Assembly: GCF_900119315.1 (NCBI RefSeq)
Contig: NZ_LT827010.1
Location: forward strand, 6,668,494 to 6,732,493
DNA length: 64,000 nt
Source: Actinoplanes sp. SE50/110
Lineage (GTDB): Bacteria; Actinomycetota; Actinomycetes; Mycobacteriales; Micromonosporaceae
Direction of reading: 5' to 3'
Part shown: in pieces, positions 62,301 through 64,000 of the stretch
Numbering within the stretch: the first letter of the stretch is position 1
Layout: each line of letters opens with the position of its first letter
Notes under the pieces: model-generated
Seen by the model: the letters and a program-made list of their open reading frames with translations, nothing else
What the model was told of the DNA's origin: nothing
Database searches by the model: none
Translations under genes and position numbers: made by a program

Positions 62301-64000
62301 GAACCCGCGGCGGCGGACCGCGCCCCGCTGCCGGAGCGGCTGCCCGAGACCATGGCCGCGGCGGCCGCGGCGCGCATCGGCGCCGTCGACCGGGGTCGGG
62401 TCGCCGAGATGGTGGAGCTGCTCGACCGTGCCGCCCTGCAGTCGATCAGCCGACTGCTGGTGGACTGCGGGCTGTTCGCCGGTGTCGGGAGCCGGCACAG
62501 CGACCAGGAGATCATCGAGACGGTCAAGGCCGCTCCGGCGAACCATTATCTGGTGCGACGATGGCTGGGCGCCCTGGAGCACGAGGGCCTCGTCCGACGG
62601 GACCCGGACACCGGCGCGTACCACGGCCTGACCCGGCCGGACGAGGCCGCGGCGAAGCGCCTGCGGGACCGCGTCGACGTCCTGGAACCGGCCGTCCGGT
62701 GGGGCGCCGAGCTGGTGCGCTATCACCGGACCTCCGAGGAGAACCTGCAGGCGCTGGTCCGCAACGACATCGACCTCAAGACGCTGCTGTTCCCGCACGG
62801 GCGGCTCGACACCGCCGAGGCCGCGTACCGCGACAACCTGATCAGCCGCTACAACAACGCGGCCGTCATCGCCGCGCTGCGCACGATCGCCACCGGGCAC
62901 TCCGGCGGTGGCCCGCTGCGGATCCTGGAGATCGGCGCCGGGGTCGGCGGCACCAGCACCGAGCTGATCCCCGCGCTGGACGACCTCGCCGTCGAGTACC
63001 TGTTCACCGACCTCTCGCACTTCTTCCTCAATGCGGCGGCCGAGCGCTTCGCGGCCTACCCCTGGGTCCGGTTCGGGCTGTTCGATCTCAACGCCGACCA
63101 CGTCGAGCAGCAGATGCCGGACAACGGGTTCGACGTGATCCTGCTGGCCAACGTGCTGCACAACGCGGTGCACGCCGGCCGGGCGCTGGAGCTGCTGAAG
63201 GGGTTGGTGCGGCCCGGTGGCTGGCTCGTCTTCATCGAGGCCACCCGCGACGCGTACCACGTGATGACCTCGATGGAGTTCAATGCCGGGCTCACCGGGT
63301 TCGAGGACGAGCGGCGGGAGACCGGGACCACGTTCGTGCCCCGCGACCGGTGGCTGTCCCTGCTCGACGAGGCCGGCGCCGAGGTGGTGGCCACACTGCC
63401 GGCCGCCGACGACGCCCTGTCGCTGATCGGGCAACACGTCTTCGTGTCCCGGTTCAAGGCCGACCGCGCGCCGGTGGAGGTCGCGGACGTACAGCGGCAC
63501 CTGGCCGAACGCCTGCCGGAGTACATGCTTCCGGCCCAGCTGCACACCCTCGACCGGATCCCGCTGACCGGCAACGCCAAGGTGGACCGCGGGCGGCTGG
63601 CCCGGTGGACGGTCCGCGGCGGGCGGCACGCGGCCGGCTCGGCGGCGTCGGCGCCCGCCGACGAGACCGAACGGCTGCTGGCCGACATCTGGTGCGCGAT
63701 CCTGCCGGTCACCCGGATCGGCCGGGACACCGACTTCTTCGCCGCGGGTGGCGACTCGCTGCTCGTCGCCCAGCTGGTCGGGCGGATCCGGGACCGGGTG
63801 CCGGCCGCCCGCGACGTCGAGTGGGACCACCTGCTGCGCCGGGTGCTGAACCGGCCGACGATCGCCGACATCGCGGCCTACCTGCGCTCGCTCGAGTCGT
63901 CCGGGCCGGCGCCGGCCCCGTCGTCGCTGGTCTCCGTGGGCGACCGGGCCCGCCGGCCCGCCGCCGGCCCCGGGCAGCCGCTGCATGTGCTCGTGCACGA
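59400..64000 (+). CDS. NRPS: docking - heterocyclization (Cy) - A(Cys-like, with inserted MT-like domain) - PCP, incomplete at window end
   Basis: The frame is open from ATG 59400 (GGAAGGAAG upstream) to the window end, 1533 codons. Residues 1-55 are a TubC-like docking domain. Residues 70-500 are a cyclization domain with D204-LLIC-D209 replacing HHxxxD. The A domain follows (YVIYTSGSTGTPKG at 668). Its specificity residues D717, L718, Y721, N760, M788, S790, L814, I822, W823 give DLYN-MSLIW, one step from the known cysteine code. After A8 (GQIKIRGHRIE) an MT-like domain is inserted (LEIGAGVGGTSTEL near 1178), as in pyochelin and yersiniabactin synthetases. The A10 lysine follows, then a PCP with Ser1453 (GGDSLL). 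A thiazoline-forming module is predicted. Confidence 0.88.
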   Translation, partial: MAIVETVAALRAAGMVLYAEGDDLRYQAPKGVATPERLRWLRDHKPDVLAVLRADGDEFGGPLAADPERAGEPFPLTEVQSAYLLGRGSAFEFGGVACHGYLELAVPDWPVHEVEAAWNRLVARHAMLRATVAAEGFQQVAAEVPHYPVAHADLRDAGPEAVREAIATVREQLSHRVRPTDRWPLFDLRATSTPDGLLLHFSIDLLICDYSSFRLLLDELRREVTGEGGDAAPAVTFRDYVLALQGIGETERHRRDREYWFSRVDELPPAPELPVRADAPLAAPHFTRFATRLAGPRWQQLHRRATDLGITASTAVLGAYAETIGRWSRHPRFTLSLTVQNRLPLHPDVARVIGDFSSVSLLDVDTTPVAAFGERLATLHGRLWQDLDHRLCGGVEVLREIARRRGRAAAALPVTFTSTVSGAPTPGAGLMPGARLRYGISQTPQVWIDCQMMAEDGGLLLHWDVRDGVLPDGVAADMFAAFTELVERLADGDAVDEADPVVLPRRQRELVAAANDTAEPRVRGPLHAAFLDRARRDPGRVAVIAAGCTLTYGELLARAESLAGLLRDAGCEPGERVGVVAPKGADQVVAVLGILLAAAAYLPVDLGQPARRRDTILRDAGARFVVTDAVHAGELAGSGVVTIEADRLPATPARPAEAPGPVGGDLAYVIYTSGSTGTPKGVMISHEAARNTVDDINRRFGVGADDRVLGLAQLGFDLSVYDVFGPLSVGGALVLPQAERRGDPSHWAELMVTERVSVWNSVPAQMQLLTEYLAAAPGHDLSRLRVVMLSGDWIPVTLPDTVRRHAPSAEVISLGGATEASIWSIHHRVGAVDPDQPSIPYGRPLANQSFHVFDDVLRECPELVVGELYIGGAGVALGYLGDAARTAERFVDHPRDGRRLYRTGDLGRRLPDGEIEFLGREDGQIKIRGHRIEVAEIEAALLAHPGVQAAAVIPYDDEAGRHLAAFVEPAAADRAPLPERLPETMAAAAAARIGAVDRGRVAEMVELLDRAALQSISRLLVDCGLFAGVGSRHSDQEIIETVKAAPANHYLVRRWLGALEHEGLVRRDPDTGAYHGLTRPDEAAAKRLRDRVDVLEPAVRWGAELVRYHRTSEENLQALVRNDIDLKTLLFPHGRLDTAEAAYRDNLISRYNNAAVIAALRTIATGHSGGGPLRILEIGAGVGGTSTELIPALDDLAVEYLFTDLSHFFLNAAAERFAAYPWVRFGLFDLNADHVEQQMPDNGFDVILLANVLHNAVHAGRALELLKGLVRPGGWLVFIEATRDAYHVMTSMEFNAGLTGFEDERRETGTTFVPRDRWLSLLDEAGAEVVATLPAADDALSLIGQHVFVSRFKADRAPVEVADVQRHLAERLPEYMLPAQLHTLDRIPLTGNAKVDRGRLARWTVRGGRHAAGSAASAPADETERLLADIWCAILPVTRIGRDTDFFAAGGDSLLVAQLVGRIRDRVPAARDVEWDHLLRRVLNRPTIADIAAYLRSLESSGPAPAPSSLVSVGDRARRPAAGPGQPLHVLVH

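Noticed and set aside
59337..63998. Very long open frame of 1553 codons on the minus strand across the NRPS region
   Set aside because: Its translation is low-complexity Arg/Gly/Pro/Val/Asp-rich without any recognisable domain, while the plus strand frame from 59400 encodes a complete set of NRPS motifs. It is the GC-rich antisense shadow.

Overview
The window is very GC-rich, with dense genes, strong third-position G/C, GTG and TTG starts, a mycofactocin locus edge, CebR-type operators and sugar ABC operons that lack their own ATPase. This points to a filamentous actinomycete. The mix of genes suggests Micromonosporaceae, Actinoplanes-like; that placement is inference.

Layout. 1-0.95 kb: the first 20 codons of mftD (minus strand) and a divergent mycofactocin-type SDR. 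1-4.3 kb: a 7TM-PAS-GGDEF cyclase and a membrane protein. 4.3-8.3 kb: a sugar ABC operon ending in a shortened beta-helix gene, with a LacI-type operator. 8.3-14.2 kb: a low-complexity membrane protein, an unknown protein and a frameshifted EccC-like ATPase, with two tandem repeat arrays made from 3' gene ends. 14.2-19.3 kb: a DHA2-type exporter with its MarR regulator and several small or unknown genes. 19.5-28.4 kb: an APC permease, UAAP1, UAAP2, urea/guanidine carboxylase and allophanate hydrolase operon with a divergent TetR gene. 28.7-36.7 kb: a tightly coupled cluster of glycosyltransferases, a GlxA-like copper radical oxidase, an excalibur-like protein and a PQQ glucose dehydrogenase. 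37.1-42.1 kb: an accessory patch with an IS5-type element, unknown genes and gene remnants. 42.2-46.9 kb: two coupled WD40 proteins, the second carrying a degenerate kinase lobe.

47-56.5 kb holds secreted and signalling genes: a GH5-CBM2 cellulase behind a CebR-type operator, a phytase-esterase-like protein, an S37 peptidase, the broken tail of another CBM2 hydrolase, a second GGDEF protein, a lipoprotein and an M4 metalloprotease. 56.6-59.2 kb holds a response regulator and a divergent membrane protein/sensor kinase pair. 59.4-64 kb is the start of an NRPS with a docking domain, a heterocyclization domain, an A domain carrying a cysteine-like code and an inserted methyltransferase-like domain, and a PCP. 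It runs off the window.

The main themes are extracellular polysaccharide turnover, nitrogen salvage (probably guanidine rather than urea), surface glycan synthesis with oxidative modification, and the edge of a thiazoline-type NRPS cluster. No rRNA, tRNA or CRISPR array was seen.
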